DNA of 54,911 bases from Branchiostoma floridae. Its lineage: Eukaryota > Chordata > Leptocardii > Amphioxiformes > Branchiostomatidae. A model generated the notes under the pieces. The model saw nothing but the letters and a program-made list of their open reading frames with translations, did no database searches and was not told where the DNA came from. The stretch covers positions 21,003,934 to 21,058,844 of the forward strand of contig NC_049979.1 of the NCBI RefSeq assembly GCF_000003815.2, read 5' to 3'. This document shows, piece after piece, positions 22,628-34,918 of this stretch. The first letter of the stretch is position 1. Each line of letters starts with the position of its first letter. The position numbers and the translations under genes were made by a program.

Positions 22628-22909
22628 CATAAACGGACAGCGTGGCCTGTTCACTCACGCGTCTTCCGACCATGTTGGTCCCTATGCAAACGTATGTCCC
22701 TGCATCGCTTTTCTTCACCTCTGATATCATAAGTTTGCCCGATTCTAGAACTCGTATTCTCTCTCCTTCGTTTCTTACAACTAATCCATTCTTTTCCCAT
22801 GTTATTCTAGGTTCCGGATAGCCACGGGGAGGGTCACACTGTAGAACTGCTGGCTCTCCGACTGCAACTGTAAGGCTACGGGGATTTTCCTTGAAGTCAT
22901 CCCGTAATA
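22628..22909 (-). CDS. robo: Robo exon 3: Ig domain 2
   Basis: Encodes residues 133-226, a complete Ig domain. Acceptor tgccttccag, donor TTATG then GTGAGTC (phase 1 in, phase 1 out). It starts VLRDDFKENPRSLTVAVGEP with the first Cys in VLQCDPPRGYPEP, the Trp in ITWEKNG, and ends KSDAGTYVCIGTNMVG then a linker SEQATLSVY. The LRDDF and VCIGTNMVG blocks are nearly identical to vertebrate ROBO. Ig2 supports Slit binding and heparan sulfate contact in the family. Confidence 0.98.
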
Positions 22910-25083
22910 CTGGAAGGCAAAAGGGGGTCCAGCATTACTACACTGTACTCGTGACCGTCATGCCATGCATGCTGGGATTGAGCGGCAGCGTCCACGCCAT
23001 AATGTCAGAAGACATGCAATTTGCCTAAAAGGCAGAGCTATACGTGTATTCTAGTCACTTAAGAGAACGTGAGAGACCTTTGATGTCCGGAAAAGGCCAT
23101 TTCTACACCATGCTTCAGGAATTTGCAGTGTACAAACGTAAGTTCTCTACGGCTGGGGGCATACATGCGTGTAAAGAATTGAAGAAGATTATTTCTACTT
23201 GATGTCTCTCTGAAAAGGTGGTGTAACTAAATGATCACTGGCTACGCATGCTGCATACATACACGTCACGGACAGATATGAGAAAAAACAAAACACAGAT
23301 AGACACAAACATGTATCCTTAGTGAAATATTGGACAAATGTAAAAAATTCTCATTTTGCCATGTTAATTAACAGCTTAGTAAGTACTTGAAGTAATGTTT
23401 TGATTGAATTTAAGGCTCATGTGCCATTCCACACCGGTAATCCCCTGCATTAATGACTGGGTTGGAGAACAAAGGGATTCGAGACAACAGTGATCAATTG
23501 TTATCGTTATCAGCTCGACTATCTCTGAAGGTTGTTGTTGACAGCAGATGACCTTGGGATGTATCCTGTTTGAGGAGGTTTGATGCATTACCTCATTCAT
23601 GGCAAAAGACTCACTGTCAAGATGGATTTCAACAGACTTTGACAAACCAAGGTTCTTTATCAAACAAAAAAATTGAGCTGCTTCTAAAAACAGAATAAAA
23701 ATCAAAGAAGCCAATTCTTCAAATGTTGAGTCAATACAATTTTTCACATACAGAGAGATGAATTTCTTTCCAAAAGTTATCAATCTAAAACACAAAACAT
23801 TCAAGTTTAAATCCAGTTTACTTTGTAAAATTGTCCCAGTCCTGTATCAAATTACAAGGACAACCATGTTGTTAGTAAATTCCTTCCTTATCTGACAACA
23901 TGTTTCCCACTCTCTTACTTTTAATCATCATTTTCTGGCAGGTTTCTGCTAAATCCCCCAATCGCCTGGCCTTCCGGAGTGAAATAGGAATACTGGTGGG
24001 GGATTTACCTCCATCAAAAATTAATTGTTGCTGGTAGTAACCTTCCAGCATGAACGTGACCAATGGCATAACTGCAGGGGCTGATAGCGCATAGGGGGTC
24101 AACTCTGACATTGATGTGGCATTTTTGCATGTATAAGGGTCTGCATGCATTTTTTTCAGTGAGGCGTAGCAAGATATTTTAATTCCTCGTTTATCGTAGC
24201 CAACCTGCACTAGTTTAATGTCGGTAAATTATTCTTGATGTGTACTTGGTTGCTTTACTTCTATGTAGCATATCATTTATATTGCCAAATACAGTTTTCT
24301 GAAATGTAATTATTCGCATTGCGAAGTCAGAATTATTAAAAGTCAAAATGGAGGGTGTGGACCTGGTGTTCATAGAAACAGTCAACACTAAAGCCTTGCA
24401 TGGCTGGTCATATTTAAGTTGCCAGGATCCCCCCATGCAGACCCTCATGTATATGTATCACCGGTAAGCCGGGTGGACATAGCTCAAAGGGCCTCCCCAT
24501 TACTAGGCATTAGAGATGAGTTTACAGCCTACTGCCCTCTGGGAAGACTGTTTTAAAAGTGTCCATATCCCCAGAAATGGTACATTTGGAACCACGAAGA
24601 GTGCCGGTAAGCTTTGTCACGTCCTGCGGGTGCCATTCTGACGGGCACTTAACACCAGGTTCAACACAAATGCATCCCGATCAGAATATCATTATGGCAA
24701 CCACACTGAATATCGCGACTAGAGAGGCAAATGTAGAATGGATAGCATAGATATTGCCTCCTTGAAAAATGAAGTCAAACTTTTTATCCCCTTATTCCCC
24801 ATTCTGAAGAAAATAATGTAAAATAATTTAATATGTTACATATTTTTAAAGGGGACACCTGAACATCACGTTGGCGTGCCGTTCAAATACTTGCGTGACT
24901 TGCAGCGTAATGAAACTTGTAGCATCAACTAAGCCCGTATACTTTACTTCCAACGAAACGTAAAACCCAAGGGCCATGTGCATGTAAAAAAGGAACTTAT
25001 TTCATTGCCAGACAGCTTGGAGGAAAGTGCAGTCATCATGCCTTAATAAGCACACTGGAGCCAGAGCAACCCTCCAGGCAATG
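22910..25083 (-). other. Intron 2 of robo outside the hAT-like element
   Basis: About 2.2 kb without a recognisable gene or repeat (the remaining 0.4 kb of the intron, 26325-26713, is likewise featureless). The frame at 23376-23804 has no splice borders or domain and looks like chance. Confidence 0.5.
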
Positions 25084-25120
25084 GTATGCAGTGTTCTCAC
25101 CAGGATTTTTTCACAGCGTC

Positions 25121-25215
25121 AGGGCAGGGGTCCGGGGGCCGCCGAAGGCCCCCGGCGGGGTCCAGGGGCAGAGCCCCGATGGGGGGACCCAGGGGGGCGA
25201 AGCCCCCCCCCGGAA
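25121..25215. repeat. GC-rich hairpin cluster at left end of the hAT-like element
   Basis: Three consecutive perfect hairpins: arms CCGGGGGCC/GGCCCCCGG with a 6-base loop (25132-25155), GGGGC/GCCCC with loop AGA (25165-25177), and GGGGGGC/GCCCCCC with loop GAA (25192-25208). Subterminal hairpins of this kind often serve as transposase recognition repeats; here that is inference. Confidence 0.8.
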
Positions 25216-25666
25216 GCTCTTGCATTTTAGGCTATTCAGAAGGCTTATTGTATCAGTTTTTAGGGGTAGCAGTTTGACGTAACGATACTTTGAGTCAAAG
25301 CATCAAAGACAACTAAAAACTCATAAACAACATACTTTACTCAGCTCAACAGTACTTTAATAAATATTGTCCGGTTTGCCACCAACTTTATCTAGATAAA
25401 CAACTTTGACAGTCTCTGTTTTCATCGTATTTTTTTTCATCGTAAACAGAACAAAACACGCAGAAACATGTGCTCGGCACGGCCCGGGGAATCCCCGGCC
25501 GACTTTCAAGTTCGCGATCGGCGGACGAATAATGCGTTCACATAAGAGGTGTTGGACGTAAAAACAACAAGAATACCTTTGCTTCCTTTTGATATGAGTT
25601 TTGGGCCCGCAAAATCTCCAAAACGGCAGAAATTTTCGGGGTAAAATACGGTAAAATTTGCTCCAA

Positions 25667-25767
25667 AAATGGCGGTCGCTGCTGTTGTTTATCCTAAAGT
25701 CTTTGCCTAAACCAATGAGATCGCTAGTTTCCCCTGACGTCACAGAGACGCATCAGATCTCGCGAGA
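25667..25767. promoter_or_regulatory. Promoter-type motif cluster inside the hAT-like element
   Basis: Within 100 bp lie AAATGGCGG (25667-25675, YY1-like), CCAAT (25712-25716), the full CRE palindrome TGACGTCA (25735-25742) and the palindrome TCTCGCGAGA (25758-25767; the motif bound by BANP/Kaiso-type factors at vertebrate CpG promoters). The combination suggests the element carries or carried its own promoter. Confidence 0.55.
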
Positions 25768-26713
25768 ATTTTTTGCGAGATTTTACGATGTTTTCGCCGC
25801 CATTAACGCCAGCTGCCTGCATGCATGCAGGCACGATGTTTTTCGTCATTTCTCAACGCAAATTTCTCGATCTTTGGAAGGTTTTAGATGATTTACAAGT
25901 ATACTGCAACATAAAAGGGAATATATACAAGTGCTATTTTTGTGCAAGTCCAAGAAGCGTTTCTTGCCGTTCCGATTTTGACCGGACTTGAACCGAAACT
26001 TTTTACAAGTTTTGTGCCGGTTCTCTGTTTACAGTACAGAACGCACGCCGCGCAAGGGGCGGTCCTGGGTGGGGGCTGCGAGATAGCGGTACGCGGGGTG
26101 CTGTAAAACACCTCCCTTCGAGCTGAAACTTCCTGAAACAGCGGAGGCGCGTGCTTGGCACGTGCTTTCGTATTTTTACTACGGTATTTTTCCAGTTTTC
26201 CCCCATTTTTTGGCCGCTACGCTGGGTGAAAATACAGCGTAGCGGGCTTTTTACAGCGTCATTTTTCCAGCCCACAGCGTATCGGCCCGCTATGCTGAAA
26301 AGGCCTGGTGAGAACACTGGTATGTGATATCTAATTAGATCAGTTTGATCTGTCTTCTAAATTTCCTTCTGCAGGCGAAGACTGCAGGCTAGAAACTGGA
26401 AATGTGGAACACAAAATAGGAATTGAAGTAACTGATTCCCAAAGGGTATGAAAAACCTTCTCCAACAAAACGGCCATGCTCTTGAAAAGGGAGTAATTTT
26501 TTCTAGATGCCAAACCACATTTACATCTTGAACGAATGGACAGGAACCAAGGACTTAACCTTCATCATGCTAACAAGCAAGTTCATTTCCTGGATACACT
26601 TGACTCAGCATGACAAAGGTTAAAGTCATCATTTTTCCATTGAAATCCCACAGAACATTGACTTTTGGGTGTCTCTGGCTCCAAAGACTTTTGAGAAAAA
26701 CCCATCAACTCAC

Positions 26714-27040
26714 CTGCTACTTCTAATGTGGCATTATTGCTAACTGCCCTTCCGAGGTAGTTGGTAGCTACGCACTGGTACCGTCCTGCGTCCGGCTTAC
26801 TTCTCCTACCGTGGATAATTCTGAGGAAGAAAAGGGAGCCGCTGGGGAGCAGCATCCTGTGGGATCTGGCGTTCTCCAAGTCCGTCTCCACGGGCTGACC
26901 ATCCTTGAACCACTGGATGGTGGGCGTGGGCTGGCCCTCCGCTTTACAGTTCAAGGTGGCCGGCTCGCCCTTTGGCACGATAATGTCCGAGGGGTGCTCG
27001 ATAATCCTGGGTGGGAAGTCATCTTGTTGATATCTTGTGG
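26714..27040 (-). CDS. robo: Robo exon 2: Ig domain 1 (Slit-binding)
   Basis: Encodes residues 24-132, a complete I-set Ig domain. Acceptor ttttcag, donor GTAGCAG then GTGAGTT (phase 1). It begins [17 protein letters not shown] and holds the core Cys in [12 protein letters not shown], the Trp of IQWFKDG, the near-invariant Robo stretch [17 protein letters not shown] and the second Cys in [14 protein letters not shown]. Ig1 is the main Slit contact in the family. A sequon NNAT lies near the end. This is the most diagnostic exon in the window for Robo identity. Confidence 0.98.
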
Positions 27041-30000
27041 CTGAAAAACATAGACGAGGAAGAATGAATATCAACATTTATGATTATATTACCTGAAACT
27101 ACAACTGTCAATAAAAATATTCCAACATTCTGAACATTAAAGAGTTCATCATTACAATAATTAACATATTCATATAATATGTACATGTATAAAAAATGCT
27201 CTAAATCAAAGCATTGTCAACACTTAGGATTAAAATATACTATAGACTTTCTGTCCTTAACAAGATGAGGACTGACATCCTCAACAAGTCTTTGAATATG
27301 AATATTATGATGGATAGGAAAAAAAGGAAAGGGGTAACTTTTTATCATCAATCTGTAGACATATTCTATGAATACTTGAGTTATTGTTGAGTAGAAGGAA
27401 TATTTGGGTGGCTATACAACATACACAGTATTATCCATCATCCACTCAAAACGCTAAACCTCCTTATTGAAATCATGTCGCCGGCGTGTAAATTGAGTTA
27501 GCAGCCGGCATATTTGATTACAACTTGTCTGACACGTCCTACATCTTGTTCTTCCTATCTTCAAGCTAGTTACGCATTTTTTTCGCTGATGGATGTTGCC
27601 GACTTTTCAGTTCCATCACGTAGAGAATTGCCTTGAGTCCCGCGCGTTTTATCGGCATGCGATCTGACGTTCACTTTATAAGCTTGCATGTGGGGAATAA
27701 TGGCCCTGCATCTGAAATCAGGGCATGCAGGGGATGATAAAACCTCCCTGGAGACAGCGGAAGGGATGCTCAGCCGAGAAAGGGACAATTATGTCTGCAT
27801 GATGTAAAGCTTTGGTGTTTTATTGCAATATATTAGCATGGGGTGGCCTGCCACCTTTTATATTACAGGTGGAATAAATATGGAAAATTTATACATTGAT
27901 TAAATGAAAATACACCAGGCCCAATACATCCTCTATGAGTCAACTATTACTTTATCCAAAAATCTCTTCTGCCAAGAAATCTCTAGATTTAACTTAGAAA
28001 TCAAAATAAAACATAAGAAGCAAAACCAAAATACCAAATTGAATGTTTCTGGCAATGTCAGATTTTGTCTTTTTGCTTATGGAGTTAAACCAACAATAAG
28101 ATTCATCTTGTATCCATTGAAGGCAGCACAATTTCTAAAATTACTTTGGATGTCCCCTGAAAAATCCTACTTTTGCATGGCACATAGCTGAAAAATATAC
28201 CTGTTGTAATTTTCCCGGATATTAGAAAATCAATACAGTGCATTTGTATATTTTCATTTTATTACCCAGATGTAGGCATTCCCCAAAATTGCTCATGTTA
28301 CAGTGGAACCTTTCCAATTGGAAGATGCTAAGTTAATAAAGTACTTATGATATACACAAAGAATTGAGGCATTCGGGGGGGGGGGAAACTGGAATCTGTC
28401 CAACAAACTTTCAACTGCACAAGCTCTCCAAATACAGCCAACTCTATACAACAGAGGCCACGGAGTGTCTTCTGATTCTGATTCCTGCACAGTTCTGGTT
28501 GCCACATTCCAGAATGTTCCTGCTTTTGTGTATGCCCCTGTGACACAGCATCCATTTGCATACCTCTGTTCCCCTACACTGGATACAATTGCACTATGAA
28601 TCGGTATGGGGCCTTATAAAAGCATAAAAAGAACTTCCTATCATGCATTTCTGTTTCAAATATTTGCGTATCCGCCAATACTCATCAACAGAAATATTCT
28701 TACATTATGATTATCTTATGAACAGTTGGGCCTATTTAACATACCATTAACGTGGGTGGTTGAGACCCTTTATGGCAGGTTTGACAACAGATATGGGCAT
28801 ATGATGGATTGTGTTGATAATGTCCACCCCTTACATTATTAACCTCTATATGAGCAAAATATTTGGTTGACTCCCTGACCTTTTAGGCAGGTACGGGAAC
28901 CAGTGATTCGCAGGCAGTTACATCAGACATATCACCTTCATGTATGGGGCTCACGGATAAAAATTTGTGGGCATCAAAATTACTGACCATAAAATTGCCA
29001 AAATTGAAATCGCATCTGGGACTGGGTGATATGGGACTGCAAGCAGTATCCAAAATATCAGGTACAACATCTCCTGTAATACTAAAATTAATACCAAGTG
29101 AACTTTGGATGATCCATAATTCCAAAAACAAAACCCCTAAGAACTAAGAATATTTGCAGAGAATGTTTAGGAATGGTTAAAATTGTACATCCTGGAAGCT
29201 ACAAAGCTACTGAGAAGGACAAGAGAAACATTGTTTTTCAGATCAATCCCCCATTGCAGACCAGCAGGCCCCTCCCTTTCAAACCCCAGGGAGCCCAGGT
29301 CACCATGCAGAGAATTGGAAACACAACCAAGTCTATCCCAAGCGCCCAGCATCAGCTGCTTGGTACTTCTTCACTACAAAGTAATTCTCTATAGCACTCC
29401 AAACTCTCCTGGACTGAGAGAGACTCTTCCTGTGTCTTAAGTAAATAACCATCTTCTGGAGTGCTTGCTTTGTGGCAGGTACAGCTCCACATGTTCGGAG
29501 GGTAAACAGTTAGGAAATGAGACAAGTAAACATGGCTCAAGGACCCAGCCACACTTCTGGGCCTCCCAGTTCCCTTTCTTCCCTTTGTTCCAAGCTTTCT
29601 CTTCTGTAGGCTATTCACATCTCATCATGCAAATGTGGGCCCTAATACAAGTCTCATCCTCCAGTGCACACGGCAGTACTGGTGGTCCCTCTCATCACTC
29701 CTCAACAGAGATAAACCTGTTTGAGAATAACAATGACCTGAAGTATTGAGCAATTGCAGGTGTGAAGAATCACGTATACAATAACAAATGAGCCATCTTA
29801 TAGGATGCAACGTTTCCAAGTTTTGTAGGAAGGGGATATTAGTTCCACTGCGGATTTCTCCACCTTTCTAATCACTATTATTGATAACAATAGAAACCCC
29901 AATAGACAATCCCTTTTTCTGTACTTCCGATCTCCCAGCCTTATCTGATTTCTTAACCTACATTCAGAATACAGCACTTCCCCCTGAATGAGTCCCTTGA

Positions 30001-31346
30001 GAAGATTAAGAAGGAGTCAAGGACAAGTGGATGACAGGGGAAGATTCCCACAGGTAGGAAAGGTGTCTGGCGCTGACTCATCCACCCAAGAAGTGTCAAC
30101 ACTTTATGGACTCCTGCCTGTTTATTTGTTTATCTGGGGCACAATGCCTGCTGATCCTCTTCATTAGGCAATGGGCACCAACCAATACACAACTGTGTTT
30201 TGAGGCCTTTTGGTATCAAAATATGTGGCAAGCTTCATGTTGACTACTGTGTAGTACTTTAAGCCTGGATTTGTGAAAACAGTGAAGTGGTGCGTGTAGT
30301 ACGCCATTTTTACTATCCATCTTATCACAGGACAACATTTGTCCTGGTATGCTCTTGTGCGCAGAAAATGGCAGAAGAAATGAGACAAAGGATACCTTCC
30401 CGCAGTTGACCTCATTTTTGCCTACAATGCCCAGCATTTAAAGCATTCAAAAGTGTTAGTTTATTGATGTCCATCCCGCTGCCTCCTGACCACTCCTGTG
30501 ACAAACTGTCTGGCGGGCGCTTTGATGTTGGTCCCTTTGCCAGGCTCCCATGCCTAATCAATTCAGGACAAAATGCACGCTACCCAGCCCAGGCAGCCAG
30601 CCAACCACCAGAGTGATAATGTCTGAGACTCCGTGCAGCGTATGATGAATATTCCATAACTCGTCATTTCACATGGTGTACGCAGCAGTGTCAGAGGGTA
30701 TTCTAGGTAACCCTCCGCAGTTTGGGCACGGAGAAATCACGAGACCGACATCATTGCCCCTTGCACTGATCCGTAGTTGTTTCCCCGTTCCTCTTGTCTA
30801 TTTTCCAATTCATCAAGACAAGAGCCTTTCTCCACAATCAAAGCTGACCACTGCACACAAGAATTTGTCCATTATCCCAACAGATGGCCTGTGAAAAGGA
30901 GAGACCCTTTTCTACATTACAGGGAAGGTCATGCAAGGCTTGCAGGGTCAGGAGCTGCTCAAAACCCGGACAAAGGAGTGTTGCCACTTTTAATTCCCCA
31001 ATTCAGTAGGGATGGAGACAGAAGCAGAAAAATGGTGCAGAAGATTGATTACACTATCCCTGAGTCACTGTCTGTCAAGACTGGCAATATTGGCAGATGT
31101 CTGTGGCAGCCATTGAAAACTAATTTCAATGCCAGTGTCCAAAAATCCCCATACATTACCAAGATATGGAAATGAACAACAAAGGAGTCATAACAGGAAA
31201 GGGCAAAAATCTCCCTTAAGACAAAGGTTTCTTCTTAGCATATTTATGTTTCCCGAAGGGAGAACATATAGTATCCTTACAGGTATTTGCATATAACAAA
31301 AAAGTCAGGAGAAATGGAAGTTGTATCATGCAGTCCATGTTTCCAT
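27041..31346 (-). other. Intron 1 of robo, downstream 4.3 kb: no gene recognised
   Basis: Non-coding. A poly-G run of 11 lies near 28376. Two moderately CpG-rich islands (about 27470-27720 and 30480-30800) stand out from AT-rich surroundings without an exon-like frame and could be regulatory. Confidence 0.45.
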
Positions 31347-32450
31347 CTTTTTGATTGGCTGACATTCTTACTATCTTGCTCAGACGTCAGGGCTAAACCT
31401 ATCAACGCAAAGGTCACAAAATGGCAGTCCGCACAGAGCAGCTTTTTGATTGGGCAGAAGTCTAGCTTGATACGTCAGGGGTAAACCTATCAACGCATCG
31501 GCTCCACAGCTCCACCAGCTGCACTCGGCTCGGTGTTTTGTCGGCTCGCGCGTACGAGGTGTGTTTTGTCGGCTCCACAGCTCCACCACGCACTGCAAAG
31601 CAGGTAAGCAACGCTACATTTCCATGGCCTTAGCGGGACAAAATTTACGCTGCACGAATCTCATATTTTCCCCTTGATCCACGCTGCACGAATCTCATAT
31701 TTTCCCCTTGATCCACGTTGTGCTCCCATCCCCGAAGTCGCACATCGTGCGCATCCACGAACATTCTACCCAGAAAATAATCGCTATGATCCGAAAATGT
31801 TGCAGGCTTCTTTTTTGCGGGAGTTTTGTTTTTGTGTCACCAGAAAAATGCGACATCATTTATTTTCGGCAAGGACCTAGATAAAAGCTCCTTGTTTTCG
31901 GGGAATATTTAGAAACCCACGCTAACTCTCAGCACAATTACGGCTGCATCGAAACCCAAAATTACGCTAGAGACACCATCAATGGAAAGTTCTTTGGATT
32001 ATGAATTTTTTTTAACTACGATGGTCCAATGTAATCGTGAAAAAAGCGTTCTTTTGCGTTTTAAAATGTAACTCTTTGAAACAAAAAAATGGCGGCAGCA
32101 AGCAGCAGCCGAGCGAAAGCTCCCATGATGCACCGCTCCAACCAATCAGAGCGCGACTTCGCCGGGGATTCCCCCTCTTTATGTATTCAGTTGTTGTTGT
32201 TGTGCTGCCATTCACCAATCAGAGGTGCGTATTTCTGACTCGCGCCATCTCTGTACAAAAATACGTATTTCTTGGGAAGAACAGCGGGCCACGATGTTTT
32301 ATTATGACAGAAAATACTTTTTTGCTTACCTTGAAAAAGCCCGGTAAAACTGAACGCTTTCATGTCTGCTCCCTGGATATAATGGCATCTTAGCACGGTG
32401 CGTCAGAGCAAGCCACCGGAAATTTGTAGAGTGAATTTTCTCTAACGTTA
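31347..32450 (+). promoter_or_regulatory. CpG-rich promoter-like region inside intron 1, antisense to robo
   Basis: The base composition changes sharply to CpG-rich. Motifs seen: two ATTGG boxes in a duplicated block (CTTTTTGATTGG at 31347 and 31442, each followed by ACGTCAGGG at 31384 and 31472 and TAAACCTATCAACGCA); two CCAATCAGAG boxes (32142 and 32215); and ATGGCGGC at 32089. This combination of NF-Y, CRE-half and YY1-type sites is common in TATA-less promoters. A good donor, AAGCAG then GTAAGCA (exon edge 31602), and a good acceptor, TTCCATTGCAG (exon edge 33447), could define a plus-strand transcript. No protein product is recognised. It could also be an old transposon promoter. Confidence 0.4.
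31647..31714. repeat. Perfect 34-bp tandem duplication
   Basis: Two identical adjacent 34-bp units (31647-31680 and 31681-31714), beginning ACGCTGCACGAATCTC and ending CCTTGATCC, within the CpG-rich region. Exact identity suggests a recent duplication. Confidence 0.9.
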
Positions 32451-33042
32451 CGTACAAGATGAAAACTTCACAGTTCACTCCCAAAAAAATTCTGGGGAGA
32501 GCCCTGCGGTACGTTCTTATTTTGGACGTACGTTTATTCTTTTCGGCCAAATTGGGGCTTTACAACCTTTGTTCCATTCTGATGTGAATTTTGGAGACGC
32601 AAATTCGTCGATGTTCACAAAATTTCCGCAAGCGTAAAAATCTAAAATTTACGGCCAGCGGTAAAGCCCGCAAGTAGCCAGTCACAATCATGCAAATGAG
32701 CTAGACTTCGCCATGTTGAATTTTAGCGTTCAGGTTTTCAACTCTCGCCGCCATAAAAAAAGGCACTTACACAGCTTGTAAAGCAAGGAAACTTCGTACA
32801 CATCAATCCATGCCCGACATTTATGTCACTTCGGGTCATGCATGCCACAACGTAGTACTACTTTCAAGTCTCAAAACAGATATATTTTCATACTGTTGAC
32901 TTTCAAAAATTATCGTCAGATTCTGAATGTTGAACTACTTTTATAGATGACCTCTCACAACAAACTTTGGGAATGTTGATGTGTGTTTTCATTGGTGGTA
33001 ATGTCTAAAACATATATGCTTCAGTACTTGCAATTAAATGAT

Positions 33043-33295
33043 AAATTCATATATCATGTAAATTTTCTATTTGAAAATTCTTCACTTTCAAATCACTGTT
33101 GCTCCTGGTTAGGAGTCATATCGGGGAAGCTAGCCCAATTTTTCAACATTGCTAACTGATATGGTAAAGTACTTGAAATGATTTTACATTAATTGCTTCA
33201 CCTTCCGAGTACAAAATTCATATATCATGTCAATTTTTTCTATTTGAAAATTGTTGACTTTCAAAGCACTGTTGGCTCCTGGTTACCAGTCATAC
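33043..33295. repeat. Two imperfect direct repeats of about 80 bp
   Basis: Copy 1 at about 33043-33120 and copy 2 at about 33213-33293 share AATTCATATATCATGT, CTATTTGAAAATT, ACTTTCAAA and GGCTCCTGGTTA-type blocks in the same order, about 170 bp apart. A trace of the same motif (GTTGACTTTCAAA) occurs near 32895. Local tandem duplication or a repeat-unit of an unrecognised element. Confidence 0.75.
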
Positions 33296-33446
33296 CACCT
33301 ACACAATCTACATGGTAATTTGGTCATTTTTCGGGGGGTATGTTTATTTGGGACTTAAGAGTAAACATGGGGTTTGTATGTGGGAACAACATAAAAATAC
33401 ATAATCTGACAACTCATCTCATGCACATATCATCTTTCCATTGCAG

Positions 33447-33640
33447 GACTATCAACCAGCCCAGAAAGCCACTTCTGTACAACGACACAGTCCAACATCA
33501 CTAACGCAACAAAGCAGCACTACTAGCAGCTGGACTCACCATGACAAGGACCCTAGCTACAAAATCAGCCTTTCCATTTATTTCCAACATTCTAAAATAC
33601 ATTCTCTGAACTATAACATTGTCTCTTTGTCATTCTTCTG
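33447..33640 (+). other. Candidate antisense exon with open frame
   Basis: After the acceptor-like TTCCATTGCAG there is an open frame on the plus strand beginning DYQPAQKATSVQRHSPTSLT and continuing rich in Ser/Thr to a stop at about 33641. It would pair with the donor at 31602 in the CpG-rich region. I do not recognise any domain, and it may be a non-coding RNA exon or chance. Confidence 0.2.
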
Positions 33641-33645
33641 ACAAC

Positions 33646-34386
<741 letters not shown>

Positions 34387-34486
34387 NNNNNNNNNNNNNN
34401 NNNNNNNNNNNNNNNNNNNNNNNNNNNNNNNNNNNNNNNNNNNNNNNNNNNNNNNNNNNNNNNNNNNNNNNNNNNNNNNNNNNNNN
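34387..34486. other. Assembly gap, 100 N
   Basis: Exactly 100 N, the conventional size for a gap of unknown length, at the edge of a (TA)n tract. The true length here is unknown. Confidence 0.98.
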
Positions 34487-34674
34487 GAGACAGATAGATC
34501 ACTACATATGGCTACTACCTAGGTCAAATTGCTCCAAGGGGAAACATTATGCATTTTCACGAAAATGTCGCCTCTCTAGTTCTATCCTTGCATCACTTGA
34601 CTGTGCTAAACCATATCGTGTTGGATTTCTAAACCATGTGACCTTCATTTATGATCAGTAGGCATGGATAGCAT

Positions 34675-34918
34675 AGCACGTCACCGGAACGTACTGCGCC
34701 TGCGCAAACCCTGGTAGTTTGGGGCTTGGTTTGGTCAACGTTGCATTAAAATCCCGCTTGTTGCACAGTATATGTTAGAGACATGGTTTCGTGTAAAACG
34801 TACACGGAGTTTTACCCTTATATACGCACGTACTTTCTTAAATGCGGCCCTTTAGTAAACCGGGGGTTTAGCATGTCTATACTTTTCGCGCAGGCGCAGT
34901 ACGTTCCGGTGACGTGCT
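34675..34918. mobile_element. Mutator-like MITE with 31-bp perfect inverted repeats
   Basis: A 244-bp element with perfect 31-bp terminal inverted repeats (34675-34705 and 34888-34918), outermost bases AGCACGTCACCGGAACGTAC. It is flanked by an exact 9-bp direct duplication, GGATAGCAT, at 34666-34674 and 34919-34927. Nine-base duplications are usual for Mutator-like elements and also seen in Merlin. There is no coding capacity. Perfect repeats and perfect duplication indicate a recent insertion. Confidence 0.9.

Larger units (their letters stand above)
25089..26319. mobile_element. hAT-like non-autonomous element (5-bp duplication) with internal promoter-like region
   Basis: A 1231-bp element with perfect 16-bp terminal inverted repeats, CAGTGTTCTCACCAGG (25089-25104 and, inverted, 26304-26319), flanked by the 5-bp duplication GTATG (25084-25088, 26320-26324). 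CAGTG ends and a 5-bp duplication suit the hAT5 type of hAT elements; this class call is inference. Inside the left end is a cluster of G/C hairpins (25121-25215), and inside the right end an 11-bp inverted repeat with CGCTACGCTG arms (26214-26245). No transposase is present. The middle is CpG-rich and carries CCAAT, TGACGTCA, TCTCGCGAGA and AAATGGCGG motifs. Confidence 0.85.

Noticed and set aside
23376-24210. Two minus-strand frames of 142 and 112 codons in intron 2
   Set aside because: No Ig or other domain, no splice borders in the correct phase between exons 2 and 3, which already join perfectly.
25084-26324. Possibility that the element with 5-bp duplication is a ProtoRAG or Transib element
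   Set aside because: Those also make 5-bp duplications, but their ends begin CACTATG or CACWATG; here the ends begin CAGTGTTCTC, and no RAG-like frame is present.
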